Assembly: GCA_023627715.1 (NCBI GenBank)
Contig: JAMAHW010000116.1
Coordinates: 1 to 64,000 of the forward strand
Direction of reading: 5' to 3'
Source: Periconia sp. R9002
Lineage: Eukaryota > Ascomycota > Dothideomycetes > Pleosporales > Periconiaceae
Length of the DNA: 64,000 nt
Both the position numbers and the translations under genes were made by a program. Shown here piece after piece: positions 34,369-45,547 of this stretch (the first letter of the stretch is position 1; each line of letters opens with the position of its first letter). The notes under the pieces are model-generated. The model saw only the letters and a program-made list of their open reading frames with translations. It was not told the origin of the DNA and did no database searches.

Positions 34369-34936
34369 ATGTCAAGAACACCACTCTTGCCTTCCTACGA
34401 TTCTGTGACGTGGCATGAGAACCAACAGAGCGAACGTGCGCGGATACACCTCATAGCAGACGCTCAAGGACGAGTGGTTTTGAACACGATCTGTGTAATA
34501 ATATTACCAGTGGCTGCTATCGTAGCTACTGTATGGGCGGCTCGCAGTGGGACAGCCGCGCCCCAGGTAAATAGAAAGGCGAAACTGCTCCAACGAGCTA
34601 ACACCTCTTCAGATCCCGCCAGATTCAGTCCCTGTACTACCGTACTTTGCCTCTCTTCTCCTTGTCCTCTCATTCGGTTTCTGGGTTGGATTACTTGTCT
34701 TGATTAGTCACGACGACAACCAGATTCCGCGTTTGCAGCGTCGAATTGCGGTTTGGGGGTCGGGTGGGGGAAAATTGGTGTTGATCGGCGTCCACGGGCT
34801 TGTGTGGGTGGGCTACATGCGATTCTTCGTAGAATGGCGGCAGCCGAATTGGATTATTGTGTTTTTGGCTTCGCAAGCTTGGTGGGATGTTTTTCTTTTC
34901 ATAGTTTATCATTGTTTGGGAAGTTCATTTTTTTGA
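34369..34936 (+). CDS. Small multi-pass membrane protein, unknown
   Basis: Exons 34369-34566 and 34613-34936 (46-nt intron with GCTAACA branch) give 173 aa. Not recognised. Four hydrophobic segments are visible: TICVIILPVAAIVATVW, YFASLLLVLSFGFWVGLLVLI, LVLIGVHGLVWVGYM and IIVFLASQAWWDVFLFIVY. The N-terminus MSRTPLLPSYDSV is hydrophilic. The charged loop HDDNQIPRLQRR is between segments 2 and 3. Likely a small integral membrane protein of a fungus-specific family. Confidence 0.6.
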
Positions 34937-36251
34937 CTGTCTTTCCTGTTTCATTGAGCTTTCATTGTGGGACGCGAACTTCATGCTAGAGAACATAGTT
35001 ATTTAGATCCACCAAGGGCCTGTCCTCCCCGATCGAACCTGTTGCGTGTGGGTGGTTATAAGGGATAAACAAGGAAGGTGGAATCTACAACAGTTTCCCG
35101 TCTCTTTTTTGCCGGCCTTACCTACGCCTTTGTTTAGTACAATATATATATATATCGAATGTCGGCTGGCTTCGAAAGCCTGGCTTCAGGCTACTACAGT
35201 TGACAAAGTGCAATTGGTTTGCTATCCTCTAGTGGTGCTGGGGTGGAAAGGCGTAGGGCACCGCGTACACAGGGGTGGAGGGCGAAGAGGAGTGCTTCTA
35301 ACAACATGTACGAGGAAAGTTCATGAGAACGTAAGCAGCAAAAATAGTATAATATGTACTTGATATGAAGTCGAATGGATAAACGACAGCAGCGTGGGTA
35401 GCAAGTATGTTTTGATGTCCATCTCTGTGGCTGCTGCTACTAAAAATAAGATGAACTTTCTTCCCATCCAGAATACATGTCAACCTTAGGCCTACCCAAA
35501 TGGCCCATCAATTATTGTTTTCCCTGCAGATCAGTGGATGAGTGGCATTTACGGCGTCTAGGAAGTCTTACCTACATATACCCCGCACTGCATACAGGCG
35601 ATGAACCATTCTTCACCTAACGCTTTTGTTCGATTGGCAAAATAACTCATTGCATAGTACGAGAAGCAGGGAGTAATTCTTCGTAAATGAGGTTCGAGGA
35701 CTGACGCATGAGTGTAACGATTGTCGTTGGCTTTCGCACTTGGGTCCCTCGTACGGCTGCACAGCCAGCACCCTTGATTTGTGAAGCCTCATCCTTCAGA
35801 TGTTACTTGCCTACACAACAGGGCACATCCATTTTCAAGTCATCACAAGAATAGTAGGGTCGACTCTCAACTTTGCCAGTAAATTTCCTGCAGATGGATT
35901 ACCAGGCCTACTGCATGGAGTGCTGCCTACGCTCGCTACCAGATTTGTTATTGGTGCCGCGAGCTTGCAGGAGCCAACCAGTGTCTGCCACGTAAAAACG
36001 ATTATATGAATCTGCAAGTTGGATTGGGGACTTTTCTGCTTACATATTCATAGCGTGGGTACAAAGCCCCGTCGTCCCATAATGCCCATGCCATCCAGCC
36101 TACCATTCCTTCATGACCCATTCAAACTCTCTGACGCGAATTTATTCTCCAAAGAGCATAATCCAAGAAATTAATTACAAGTAAATATTCTTGATCGATC
36201 TTTGATTCTATTTTCGCAAGAACCACTCAAGCACCGGTACTCAATCTGAAT
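34937..36251. other. Long intergenic region
   Basis: About 1.3 kb without gene. A short TA dinucleotide run is at about 35142-35155. Nothing else recognised. Confidence 0.55.
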
Positions 36252-37298
36252 ATGATCCAGACAATGTCCTCGAAGTCATCTCCAGTGGCCCGCAACATAA
36301 AAGTAGATACTTTTCGGCCCAGCCTTGATCACAGGTTCAATGCTCAAAAACATCAGCATAAAGAGCGAGAGAATCTGCTGTTGGAGGAACGACGCTTGAG
36401 ACGAAGGGCCGAAATAGAAAATGAATGCAAACAGGCACTACCAATTGATTCCAGACGCGAGGCCAAAGACATGAAGAAAAATGATGATGATGAGGGGCCA
36501 GCGATTCATAGGTATCGGGAAGAAACAGGAGACTACGTAGAAGAACGGAAAGAGAATCGTCCGAATATCGCAGGACGTTGCGCACCGTCCAAGTCATCCG
36601 GTGAATCGCTGCCTGAATTGCAGTTAAGACTCGAGCAGGAAAAGATCCGCAGTGCTGTACTGGAAGCCGAAATTGAGTCTCAAAACGCCACTATTAGGAG
36701 GTTGGAAGAAGAGCGCAGCAAGACCCATGAAAGACGAATGCAAAGCATTGATGCCGGCGATTTTAGTGGTGGGGAACAGTTGAAGGTCAAATACGAAAAA
36801 CTGAAGGAGCTACTGCAAGAGCAGGTTATGGAGAAAAACGTACTGCAGCAGCAGCTCGAAGAGGCTGAACATACCATCCAGCGGCTGCAGAAGGAGTTGC
36901 GCCGGATGAAGAATGATCTGGAGATAAAAGATGACCACATCAACCTTCTGACAAACAGGATCAGTTTGAGAGATGATGAAATCGAGCAGCTGCAACCAAG
37001 AAGCTACCCTTCAAGCCCAACATCCGGTTTCCTCATGCCGCACACTCAGGTTCTGCTATGCCAGCCTGGTTGTGCATTGGGAGGGTATAGAGAGACAACA
37101 ACCGCCGAACAACCTGGATCGCCGATTACGATGAGCAACCCCACTATTCAACAGAGCGCACTAAGCCACGCGACACTGCCAAGTACCAAAGATTCTAACT
37201 CCGCAATCTCGAAAAAATCGAGCCCCCAAAAGAAGACCCTTGAGACTATCGCCGGCAAGAGACCTATCGCTGGCAAGAGACCTAAGTGGAAATATTAG
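36252..37298 (+). CDS. Coiled-coil protein, unknown
   Basis: Single exon, 348 aa from ATG 36252. Highly charged N-terminus, then a long Glu/Lys/Leu/Gln-rich stretch (about residues 120-250) typical of a parallel coiled coil (LRLEQEKIRSAVLEAEIES, LLQEQVMEKNVLQQQLEEA). The C-terminal part is Ser/Thr/Pro-rich and ends with a direct repeat IAGKRPIAGKRPKWKY. No signal peptide or domain recognised. Could be a scaffolding or cytoskeletal protein, or a lineage-specific protein. Confidence 0.6.
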   Translation: MIQTMSSKSSPVARNIKVDTFRPSLDHRFNAQKHQHKERENLLLEERRLRRRAEIENECKQALPIDSRREAKDMKKNDDDEGPAIHRYREETGDYVEERKENRPNIAGRCAPSKSSGESLPELQLRLEQEKIRSAVLEAEIESQNATIRRLEEERSKTHERRMQSIDAGDFSGGEQLKVKYEKLKELLQEQVMEKNVLQQQLEEAEHTIQRLQKELRRMKNDLEIKDDHINLLTNRISLRDDEIEQLQPRSYPSSPTSGFLMPHTQVLLCQPGCALGGYRETTTAEQPGSPITMSNPTIQQSALSHATLPSTKDSNSAISKKSSPQKKTLETIAGKRPIAGKRPKWKY

Positions 37299-37801
37299 AG
37301 AGCCCGCGACACTAGTTACAAAGTTGATGAGGGCGCTTGGAACGAGGATGCGCTTTCTAAGAATGCCAGCGTCGTATTTTGTTAAATATTTGCCTCTACC
37401 TCTTCCGTTTATCCATTTTATTGCGTTGTTGCTATAGCTTCCTTTACCTGGAATTGATGTAGTTTTTCTGGAAATAAACGCATGTTTTTGGTTTGTACCT
37501 AGGCGGAGCGAGATAGGAGAACAGAAAGGCAATGTTCTTCTGGTTTATAAATCACAATCAAGGCACAGACAATGTTAATTTGCATATTTTGAGTTTAGTG
37601 TACTACCCTTGTAGATGTAAGTCGCATACATTAGTTGATCGGAGCCCAAGCTAGCTATAGCAATCAATTCGATATCTTCAATATGCTTGGTAAATTCTAG
37701 TTCAATTATGTTGTTGCGCCCCGGATCCAAGATTACCACTGACGAAAACGACTAATACTGCAGCGTAACTAAAAAGTCGTAAGCAGGCGTGTAATAAGTC
37801 A
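37299..37801. other. Convergent intergenic region
   Basis: About 500 bp with the second copy of repeat R2 (37453-37528); otherwise AT-rich, no gene. Confidence 0.6.
37453..37528 (+). repeat. Short dispersed repeat R2, copy B
   Basis: Near-identical to 32050-32125 in the same orientation (ACGCATGTTTTTGG, GGCGGAGCGAGATAGGAG). Begins 155 bp after the coiled-coil gene stop. Confidence 0.8.
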
Positions 37802-38764
37802 TCACTGAGCTAGTTTAACATACGCTGCAGTTGCTGCGAACACCTCCGACCGTTTGGCGGTAGTAAATAAACCCACACTACCCGCAAAAAGAAGCATATA
37901 TATTCCAATCATGATCAACTTCTTAGTCGCATTTGGAACGATGTAGAGCGTAATCACTGGGACAATAAGCATGATGACGGCAGTGACGATGCTAATGACG
38001 GTGACAAATCGTGCGATTCTGCGCTCGGGAACATATGCCATGTTGTTCTCTCTTTTGCCTGACTTCGTCGTATGAGCGAAGGACTTTGGTAGTTGAAAGG
38101 TGAGTACCACGCACCATGAAGAGAAAGCCTAAATAGCGCTCAACAAATGCCGTGAATCTATCGCCTTGCTCGGGCTGCTTCAACAGCACCAAGTCCTCGT
38201 TGGTACTGTACAGTGTCGCGCTGTGACCCCCGAGCACAGGATCCCATCGATTTTCGGGCTTGTTGAAGCGCAAGAAGGCGTGATTTAGAGCATCGAAGGT
38301 GCGCACAGGGGGAGCCTTCAGAACAGCGAGGGTGCTCTCGAATAGCACAGCTTCCCCTACTCGAAGTAAGTTTAATCATTTTGAATTCCAAAGAGAGAAG
38401 ACTTGCGATATTCTTTCATCTTGGCTCTTATCTCGCGTACTAGCTGCAGCCTCTTTTTCTGATCCTCATCGGAGTCTGCTCGAACCTTGAACGACTCCCA
38501 GTTCATCAAACATTCCTTCGCCTCGCGACTTCCATGCTCAACACTTTGGTCCTCGGTATCGAACTGCTCCTGCTTTGCCTGTAGTTCAGCTAATTCACTC
38601 TGCATATAAAGGAGGTTGCGAGCAGCAAGCTTGTCGAATCTTTTAAAGACAAGAGAGGTGTGATCTGGGTCGCTTGAGATGAAGTCCGCGAGAGATGGAA
38701 ACCCGTCAACCGGCCGAAGCGATGATCCAGTTGACTCTACATCACCTCTCCGAGAATGAGGCAT
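37802..38764 (-). CDS. DUF6594-type fungal membrane protein
   Basis: Exons on the minus strand: 38764-38407, 38356-38108 and 38058-37802, giving 287 aa. The conserved opening GFPSLADFISSDPDHTSLVFKRFDKLAARNLLYMQSELAELQ is the DUF6594 signature, followed by a helical region and RFTAFVERYLGFL. The C-terminus has ERRIARFV and two hydrophobic segments, VISIVTAVIMLIVPVITLYIV and LIMIGIYMLLFAGSVGL. Function unknown; this family often sits near heterokaryon-incompatibility or secondary-metabolism genes. The first intron begins GCAAGT instead of GT and the second may use one of several splice sites. Convergent with the coiled-coil gene. Confidence 0.75.
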
Positions 38765-39091
38765 AGAATGTAATGATGCCACTTGGATGAAGTGCAGTAG
38801 GAAGTATACTCATATTTTAATTAAGTGCGCCTTGTGAGTGCCTTGGGAAAACTGACCGGTGAGGGCTGAAGAGTGGGGACAAAACCCCGCTTTAGCGCTG
38901 CTTCGGCCAATCACGTTGAGGATTAGGCACCGGAAGTGAGCGGCGACAGTGATTCCCCCTCCGCTCCCCCATTATGTGTATTTCTCACGATTCCATCCTT
39001 TCATTACTACTCACCCTCCCTGGTGGAAGAGAGGACAGTTCCTCCTACTGGGGGCGTCTAGGGGCTCTCGGATTACTACCAACCTCTGGTG
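38765..39091. promoter_or_regulatory. Divergent promoter, DUF6594 gene and DTG-repeat gene
   Basis: A 327-bp gap between two divergent starts. No element recognised. Confidence 0.5.
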
Positions 39092-40857
39092 ATGGAGACC
39101 ATTGTAACGCTTCCACGATCGTCGCGCCATGGAACTCCAGATTCCTTCAACAGCTCCAGATACTCTGAGGCAGTGCCCGCCCCGCTGGAAATTTGGCGCC
39201 AATCTCAGTGGCTCGGATTCGACGACTACGCATTTGATTTTTGGGTTCGCCGACAAGACAAATCAAAAACGCGATTTGCGACAGCCACTGATGTCGACCA
39301 AGAAGGCACGGAAACCCATACGACTTTCTCTGAATTGATCCAATGGGGTAATATCAAAAGCTCAAAAGACTTGAATGAGCTCTCAGTCAGAGATTCAAAA
39401 GACGCTCCCAATGAGCTGTTCTTTCCCTACATCTACGCAGATGCAAACGTTGACTATCCCATGGAAATCTTGGACGCCGATCTCTTGCACGACGAAATCC
39501 GCAATGAAGGCGTGAATGATCCTGGTCTATCTCTCCCGAGCAGCTACAAACCATATGAACCCACCGTAGATTCGACTAGGACGGGCCATGAGAATCGATG
39601 GGTGACAGCTCTACAGAATGGGGAGCAAGACGTCCGTCCTAGAACGAAAACACGCAAGGGATTGCCACTATCGTTTGAAATCAATAACAGAGCCAGAGTC
39701 ATAGTGGCCAGCCACGACACAGGTACTCAGGGCAATCACATGTCGCTCCATCTAGCGGAAGAAATGGGTTATACCATTGACACTGGAGAAGACAGTAAGG
39801 GCCAGTTCATATTAGCTAATGGGAAGGTCATCGAGTCTCTTGGGGCGGTTACAGCGAAGATCAATTTCGCCAACGCCGAGCCAGAAGGCGACCAGTCATT
39901 CGTCTGCATTTTCAATGTCTTCCAGACGCTTGCGGTTCCCGTCCTCATTGGCATGACATTCCTCAGCGCAACAGAGACTCTCACTAGATTCACCAGTCGA
40001 CTTGTTGATCTTCCGGCGGACTGGAAACGATCGCTGCGAATTTGTGCCGTAGGTCTCCCGGAAAATCGCGTCTCCTGCGTCATAAATGGAAAGCCAGTCA
40101 TTGCTTACGCAGACACTGGATCGGAAGTTGCTCTCGTAAGCGGCACCTATGCTATGGAACGTGGCTTACTCAGGGAATACGGATGCGAAGAGTTAATGCT
40201 AGCTGACGGGTCACTTGAATATACGAGTGGCTACGCCGAAGTGGAGTTCAAGCTCCCCAGAAGGAGATTCGAGATATTCGAGTCAGTATCTCTAGAAGGC
40301 AAAATAGTTCGCTTTCATATCTTGGAAAACCTTCAATTCGATGTTCTCCTAGATGAAGATCTGATCGATCGGTTCCAGATATTCCAAGACGGTGCACACG
40401 CACTTGTTTCTAGCTGTAACGGGCTCGTGCATAGCCTCTCCCCAATTATACATCTGGGTAAAGCAGAGAGCAAAGCAGCAGAATACATATCGACGGTCGG
40501 GGACAAGCTCAAGGGGTGGGCAAAGGCAGCCACTAACAGGGAAAAGAAGGGGCTTTCTCCAATAGCAACCTCGAGTAAGTCTTCTCTCGTCATACCTTCG
40601 CTGAGAAAGAACAAACCTGAGCTAACTGTTTATCAGGTAGTTTGCGTACTACCAGGACTGAGATCCTTCAAAAGATTGACAAGCTTGACCAAGAGGAGAA
40701 CCGCCAACGCGAATGGGCACAGAAGCAAAACTTTTCCCCGCAATCTGTGGAAGCGATAGAGGAATCGCAACGCCAGCAAAGATATATATTAGAACGCAAT
40801 AGGCTCCTACAAGATTACGAAAGCCTACGTGGAATAAGTGCTTGGCACTTTTCATAG
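39092..40857 (+). CDS. Protein with two retropepsin-like (DTG) modules
   Basis: Exons 39092-40574 and 40637-40857 (62-nt intron, GCTAAC branch), 567 aa. Function not known. Two homologous-looking modules are arranged in tandem. The first has VIVASHDTGTQGNHMS (DTG at about 209-211), ILANGKVIESLG and a flap/ending VLIGMTF. The second has VIAYADTGSEVALVS (DTG at about 341-343), LADGSLEYTSG and VLLDEDL. Each resembles one retropepsin-type aspartic protease subunit; two such modules in a chain could fold as a self-contained dimer. In the second module the usual Gly of the hydrophobic-hydrophobic-Gly motif is Asp. N-terminal ~190 residues are charged and unknown; the C-terminus is a coiled coil (EILQKIDKLDQEENRQREWAQ). 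No transposon genes adjoin, so it is more like a domesticated host gene than an active retroelement. Confidence 0.7.
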
Positions 40858-40904
40858 TAATAACTACCTAGGTTGCCTAGGACTAGTGTAAAAAAGTAGT
40901 TATT

Positions 40905-40980
40905 AACGTGTCTTCTTCTTCGCAATTGATTAGTGAAATCAGTCACGGTATTAACACTAGTTTGTAATCTTATAATAATG
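40905..40980 (-). repeat. Dispersed repeat R1, copy B
   Basis: Reverse complement of copy A (4401-4485); differences are mostly transitions (GATTGG to GATTAG, ATCAAC to ATTAAC, CTCATGG to CTTATAA). Confidence 0.7.
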
Positions 40981-41668
40981 TCCTTGGCCAAAGCCTAGGG
41001 ATGTGCACATAGTAGTAAAAAAGTAGTAAAAAAGTTATTTATAAAATGTACATAATAAAAGAGCGTATATATAGAGGGGTCCTTTACCGACAACTTCTCC
41101 TTTGTTAAAGACTCTTTCCTAGTTGATTGACGCGTTGGCGAAGTAGCTATATTACCTTCCCAAATATAGTTCAATTGCTTTAATGAAGTAGAGACGCTGT
41201 GCAGCACGTGTCGCCAATGAACAGGTAAACTACCTTAGCATAACTGGCTTTAAATTTTGGCATCGCGCCAATCAATTGTTGAATGTTGAGTCACTGCGCA
41301 TGTAGACAATCAAGCAATTTCCATCAACGGCTGACGAGTGCCGCGTGTCGAAGCAATGCTGTTTTGTGAGCACAGTTCTGGGAGTACTGTCCACGGCTTG
41401 CATTGGCCTCCGTAGTGGGTCCCGGTAAGTAGGATCCAAGGCCTTATGGCTTATGCAGATCAATCCTTAGCACCTATGTCAACCATCTAAAGCGACAAGG
41501 TGCACTACACTTCTCGGCATAATAGGCAAAGAACTTTAAGTGTGATAAATTTAAGTTTTGCTAGCAAATACGGCTGCAAAGAAGCAACAAACGACCTGAT
41601 GAACATGACTAATTAACAATGTTGATACGGAGCGGCTTGATTGGAGTGAGATCGGTGGATGTAGGTCA

Positions 41669-41720
41669 TTAAAGTGTCTTCTTCTTCGCAATTGGTTGAT
41701 GTAATCAGTCACGGTAGTAG
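41669..41720 (-). repeat. Dispersed repeat R1, copy C
   Basis: Carries AAAGTGTCTTCTTCTTCGCA and ATCAGTCACGGTA, the reverse of copy A, then diverges. Lies 0.28 kb beyond the 3' end of the minus-strand P450 gene. Confidence 0.65.
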
Positions 41721-42002
41721 ATGTAGGTCATAACGGGATAAAAACGCGTCTTCGCTATTTGTCTAAGAAAAATAAGCTTATATCAGTACTCCCAACCCAC
41801 GTCTTGATTTAATCGTACTCATGAGGCGTTACCATATTCAGGAATCAACCTCAGTCCCGACGTTCACAGGTAGCGCTACTACGATACTACCCTGCTATGC
41901 CACCACTAGTCTCGTCGATAGCGGCCGAAGCAGGTCAAAAGAAGTCCCCATACGAAGTATGATTTTTGTGCATTTACTTCCGATGATGTCGCGCGTAACT
42001 GT

Positions 42003-43724
42003 TCACTCAGATGCGTCTCGACGTTTCCACACCAGTGATGCTCTCTCTGGATGCAGCATTTGCAACAACAAGACCTGCCCGGTGTCCTCCTCCACGAGCT
42101 TGCGAACTCGTGTCCGGGCTTGATGCATGGTTTCGTTGGGGAACGCCTTGGGTTCAACACGATGATCTTTGAGCAGGGTTGCTAAAGCCGCGACAAATTC
42201 CACCTGAGAGAATTTTTTCCCTGGGCAGTTGCGTGATCCTTCAGACCATGGAATGAATGAGCCTTTGGGAGGGGTCATGAAGGTCTCGTCATCAATCGAA
42301 CCGGTTGACGATTGGATCCAGCGCTGAGGGTAGAACTCCAAGCTATTGTCACCCCAGAACTTCGGATGCGTATGGACAGCGATATGATTTGGAATTACTA
42401 GGGTCTTTGCTGGAATGACATATGTCCTCCCTTCGATGGTAAGCGCGCGATCGCTTTTCCCGGTGGATTTTGCAATGGGCACCGGTGAATAGAGGCGAAT
42501 AGTTTCGTTGAGGAGGGCAAGCGTTCGTTTCAATCGAGGGAAATGGGAAGAATAGTTCCACACTTCGACTGGTGTGTTCCCAAAGACATGATCGAGTTCT
42601 TCCGACACCCATTCCTGGATTTCAGGAGCCGCAGAAAGAAGGTGTAGGGTGAAAGCAAGTGTATGAGACGTGGTGTCGTGACCAGCGAAGTTAAAGAGGA
42701 AGATGTTGCCGTATATCTCCGTCTCAGAAAGACCATCTTCTCCTAAGCTAGCCCGAATAAGCTGAGTCATGAGGTTATTCGTCGTCGGCTTGTCCTCAGC
42801 AAATGCCTGCTTTTCCGCTTCGTAGACTTCTGTCATGTAAGCCCTGAAATTTTGCACTGCTCTGTTCAACTGTTGTGCTTTTGCAGGAAGCCAGGACTTT
42901 TTTATAACCTCGGTGCCCAGGGCAAATAGCAGGACACAGTTATCTAGAATTATTTGCAAGGATTCCTTGTAGTTGGCAGCGGTCGATTCCGGAGAGATTT
43001 TCTCGTGAGGCTGAAATAAATGAAACTTGCCAAAGCCTGCAGCGGACAGGATATGTAGCGACAGTGTGCGGGTATCGTCGGCGGTGGTTGCGATTGCGTT
43101 CTTGCTAGCCCAATATTGGACGGCACCTTGGCTCTGTTTGATGCTCTCAGACCAGACAATTTCGTTATTCTTCTCGTTAAATGCAAGTGACGTAATTTTT
43201 CTGTGTTTGTTCCATGATTTTCCGTCGGCCTGTGGGAAAAAATTTAGAAACTACATGGAGAAGAGGGGGTTGAGAGAGGGACGTACTGTCGACAAGTTGT
43301 CTCCAAACACCTTGGTCATCTCGAAAATCTCCAGAGGCCTGGGAAACTCTTTATCCTTTCTCAGGATTTCGTGCAAGGCTTCAGGATCGCATATATGGAG
43401 CCATATCTTGCCTGAGGTCACCATGATGAATGCATTGCCCATCTCCTCATGGGCGCGGTATTTGTCGGCAAACTCCCATCCTCTCCAATTAAAACGAGTG
43501 AAGCTGCCGGTACCAAAGGGTAACTTTTCAAATAGTGGGATGAAGACGCGTTTGTCGACAACCATCCACAAGGGGTTTTCGGGGTTGATCGGAATCACTC
43601 GCACGGGAAGTCCAATCTTTCTGGCAATGAGGTAATTGCGCAAGATGCAATACCCGGAATAGGTTACAGAAAGCAGCCATGGTAGCAAAACTGTGCCCAG
43701 CAGGGCTTTCAGAAAGAAGAGCAT
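42003..43724 (-). CDS. Cytochrome P450 monooxygenase
   Basis: Exons on the minus strand: 43724-43287 and 43229-42003, joined over a 57-nt intron (GTACGT to CCCACAG), giving 554 aa. N-terminal membrane anchor MLFFLKALLGTVLLPWLL. After ADGKSWNKHRK the I-helix has FAGHDTTSHTLAF, the K-helix NETIRLY, then PQRWIQSS and the heme loop FIPWSEGSRNCPGKKF (cysteine near residue 482). All elements are present. An in-frame upstream extension contains no better ATG than 43724. Substrate unknown. The gene lies between inverted copies of repeat R1 (copy C at 41669 and copy D at 44146). It is different from the P450 at 29633. Confidence 0.93.
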
Positions 43725-44383
43725 TTCGGCTCTGGTGGATGAGCAGGAAAAGCTGAAAGGCGGTTGGCATGCGTATGCACGCGGGGGGAGGTTGGGGTGA
43801 TGGCAGAAAGAAGCCGTGGAAGCTAAACGCGGGATAGCTTGTGGCACAGCATCATCATCTAAATTTCAATATATTTACGCCGCGTCTCAGCGGCGCAGCA
43901 CGCATCAATGCGCCAAGACACTACTTTTCCACTGCGAAGATTGGATTCCAACGTCACCAAGGACCAGGGAGATTGGTAGTTTTTTCGAACGGTTCCTACT
44001 GTTATTACTGAAAAATATTTCATGCCATACGAGCATTATGTCCAACAATTCTCCATTATACTAGAGGCAGTTCAATCACGTGATCAATAGTTACCAGTGA
44101 GCACGTCCCTACATCTAGCCAGGGACATTACCTGAGATCGATATCAGTGCTTATACCGTGACTGATTATGCAAGTAAATTCCGAAGAAGAATTTTTTTTG
44201 ATACTTGAGGTAGTTTAAAACCCAAGTGATGATAAAGAATGTTATTGATTGATTTTAATGACAGCATTAAACATTAGCATCTCCAAGAAAGATTGCTCGA
44301 AAGATTGATGGATAGCGAAGAATCATCTTATCTTTCAGTTCCACCCTTACACCAATTAGACACAATCCTTCACCGCGGCGTTC
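43725..44383. other. Intergenic
   Basis: About 660 bp with repeat R1 copy D; AT-rich, no gene. Confidence 0.6.
44146..44192 (+). repeat. Dispersed repeat R1, copy D
   Basis: AGTGCTTATACCGTGACTGA, then AATTCCGAAGAAGA, same orientation as copy A and opposite to copy C across the P450 gene. More diverged than A and B. Confidence 0.6.
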
Positions 44384-45547
44384 TTAGAAAAGAAGCCCTA
44401 CCCAGCCCACTAGAATAGCGGCGAGACCCACCATCGTGGTGGACGTAAGCTGAAGCTGATGGCCCGCCCCAGTAAAAGATGGTGGAGTTGGAGTGAGGAC
44501 CTAAAGCACCTAAGTTAGCAACTGCAACATCACCTGCTACTGAAGCGTGTAAGAACTTACACCATCGATGGTATGTGCAACACCACTATCAAGAATATTA
44601 TTCGCCGAAATGATCTTCGCTCCATTAACATAGTATGCGTCGTTCTTGACGGTGATAGTGATATCAAAGCCAGCAAGAGTCTTGTAAGTAGCACCGTCCT
44701 TGAGTGCGGGTAGATAACCAGCGAAATCTGGGATAACGTGGTTGTTCAACAGAGCCTGGAGTGCGGCGGGGCTAGTGTTGTTGCCGCTGCTGAGGGCAGC
44801 AATGGCTTTGTTGCTTGGCGTGAAGATGGTTATATCACTCTTGCTGGTGAATGTATCCGAGAGATTGCCTTGAGAAAGGAGGCCTTGGAAACCGGAATGG
44901 TTGGTTGAGCTCAATGTACTGGACAATGACTCAGGGATAGTGAAATCCCTGTATAGCGTTAGTTGGTATCTCAAACATTCTTGGCTTTACTTGTGACTAT
45001 CGACTTACCCATCAACGAGGTGAATAACTCCACCATCATATGCGATATTACCACGCAAAAGGTTCACCTTCTTCCCCAAACCGGATGCAATCTTGATCGG
45101 CGAGGAAGGGATCGTGGTATTGGTACGTACAGCCTGACGGCGCTGTGGGGATTGCTCATTCTGGTCTACCCCACTCTCAGGCACGACTACCTGGGGACCT
45201 TTCAGTTTAGGGCTCTTGAGATTGGTGTCCTGAACGCCGCCAGGCTTCGGAGTGTATGTATTGAAGTTGGTGACTTCTTTCGTTGTGTGTATCTGCGCCT
45301 GCTGAAGAGGATCCGCGCGTCTATGAAGAGTTTTGTTGGTGACAACATTCGTATTGTTACTGTCTAGAGTCGCGAAAACTGTCTTAACGGAGGACGAAGT
45401 GTAGTACGACAGTAAGTCGGGGTTGTTCTCGATTTGAATCGCGAATTGTGAGGCACCGTTCTTCTTCAAGGTCTGTATCAAGGAATCTGCTTGGATAACG
45501 ATCGGAAAAGCAAAGAAGTAGAACTGGGCGAGGAGTGATAGCTTCAT
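44384..45547 (-). CDS. FAS1 (fasciclin) domain, GPI-anchored-like secreted protein
   Basis: Exons on the minus strand: 45547-45009, 44948-44561 and 44500-44384, giving 347 aa. Signal peptide MKLSLLAQFYFFAFPIVIQA. The fasciclin core is in exons 1 and 2: VVIHLVDG-type VIHLVDG, SDITIFTPSNKAIAALSSGN, LLNNHVIPDFAGY and ITVKNDAYYVNGAKIISANNILDSGVAHTIDGV. The C-terminus TSTTMVGLAAILVGWVGLLF is hydrophobic with no tail after it, which fits a GPI anchor signal. FAS1 proteins mediate cell adhesion. Introns are GT-AG with CTAAC branch. Extracellular location inferred. Confidence 0.85.

Larger units (their letters stand above)
40858..42002. other. Intergenic, repeat-rich
   Basis: About 1.1 kb of AT-rich sequence with two reversed copies of repeat R1 (40905-40980 and 41669-41720). 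No gene seen. Confidence 0.55.

Noticed and set aside
39092..40857. Interpretation as an active retrotransposon
   Set aside because: No gag zinc knuckle, reverse transcriptase, RNase H, integrase or LTRs lie nearby, and the gene has a normal spliceosomal intron.
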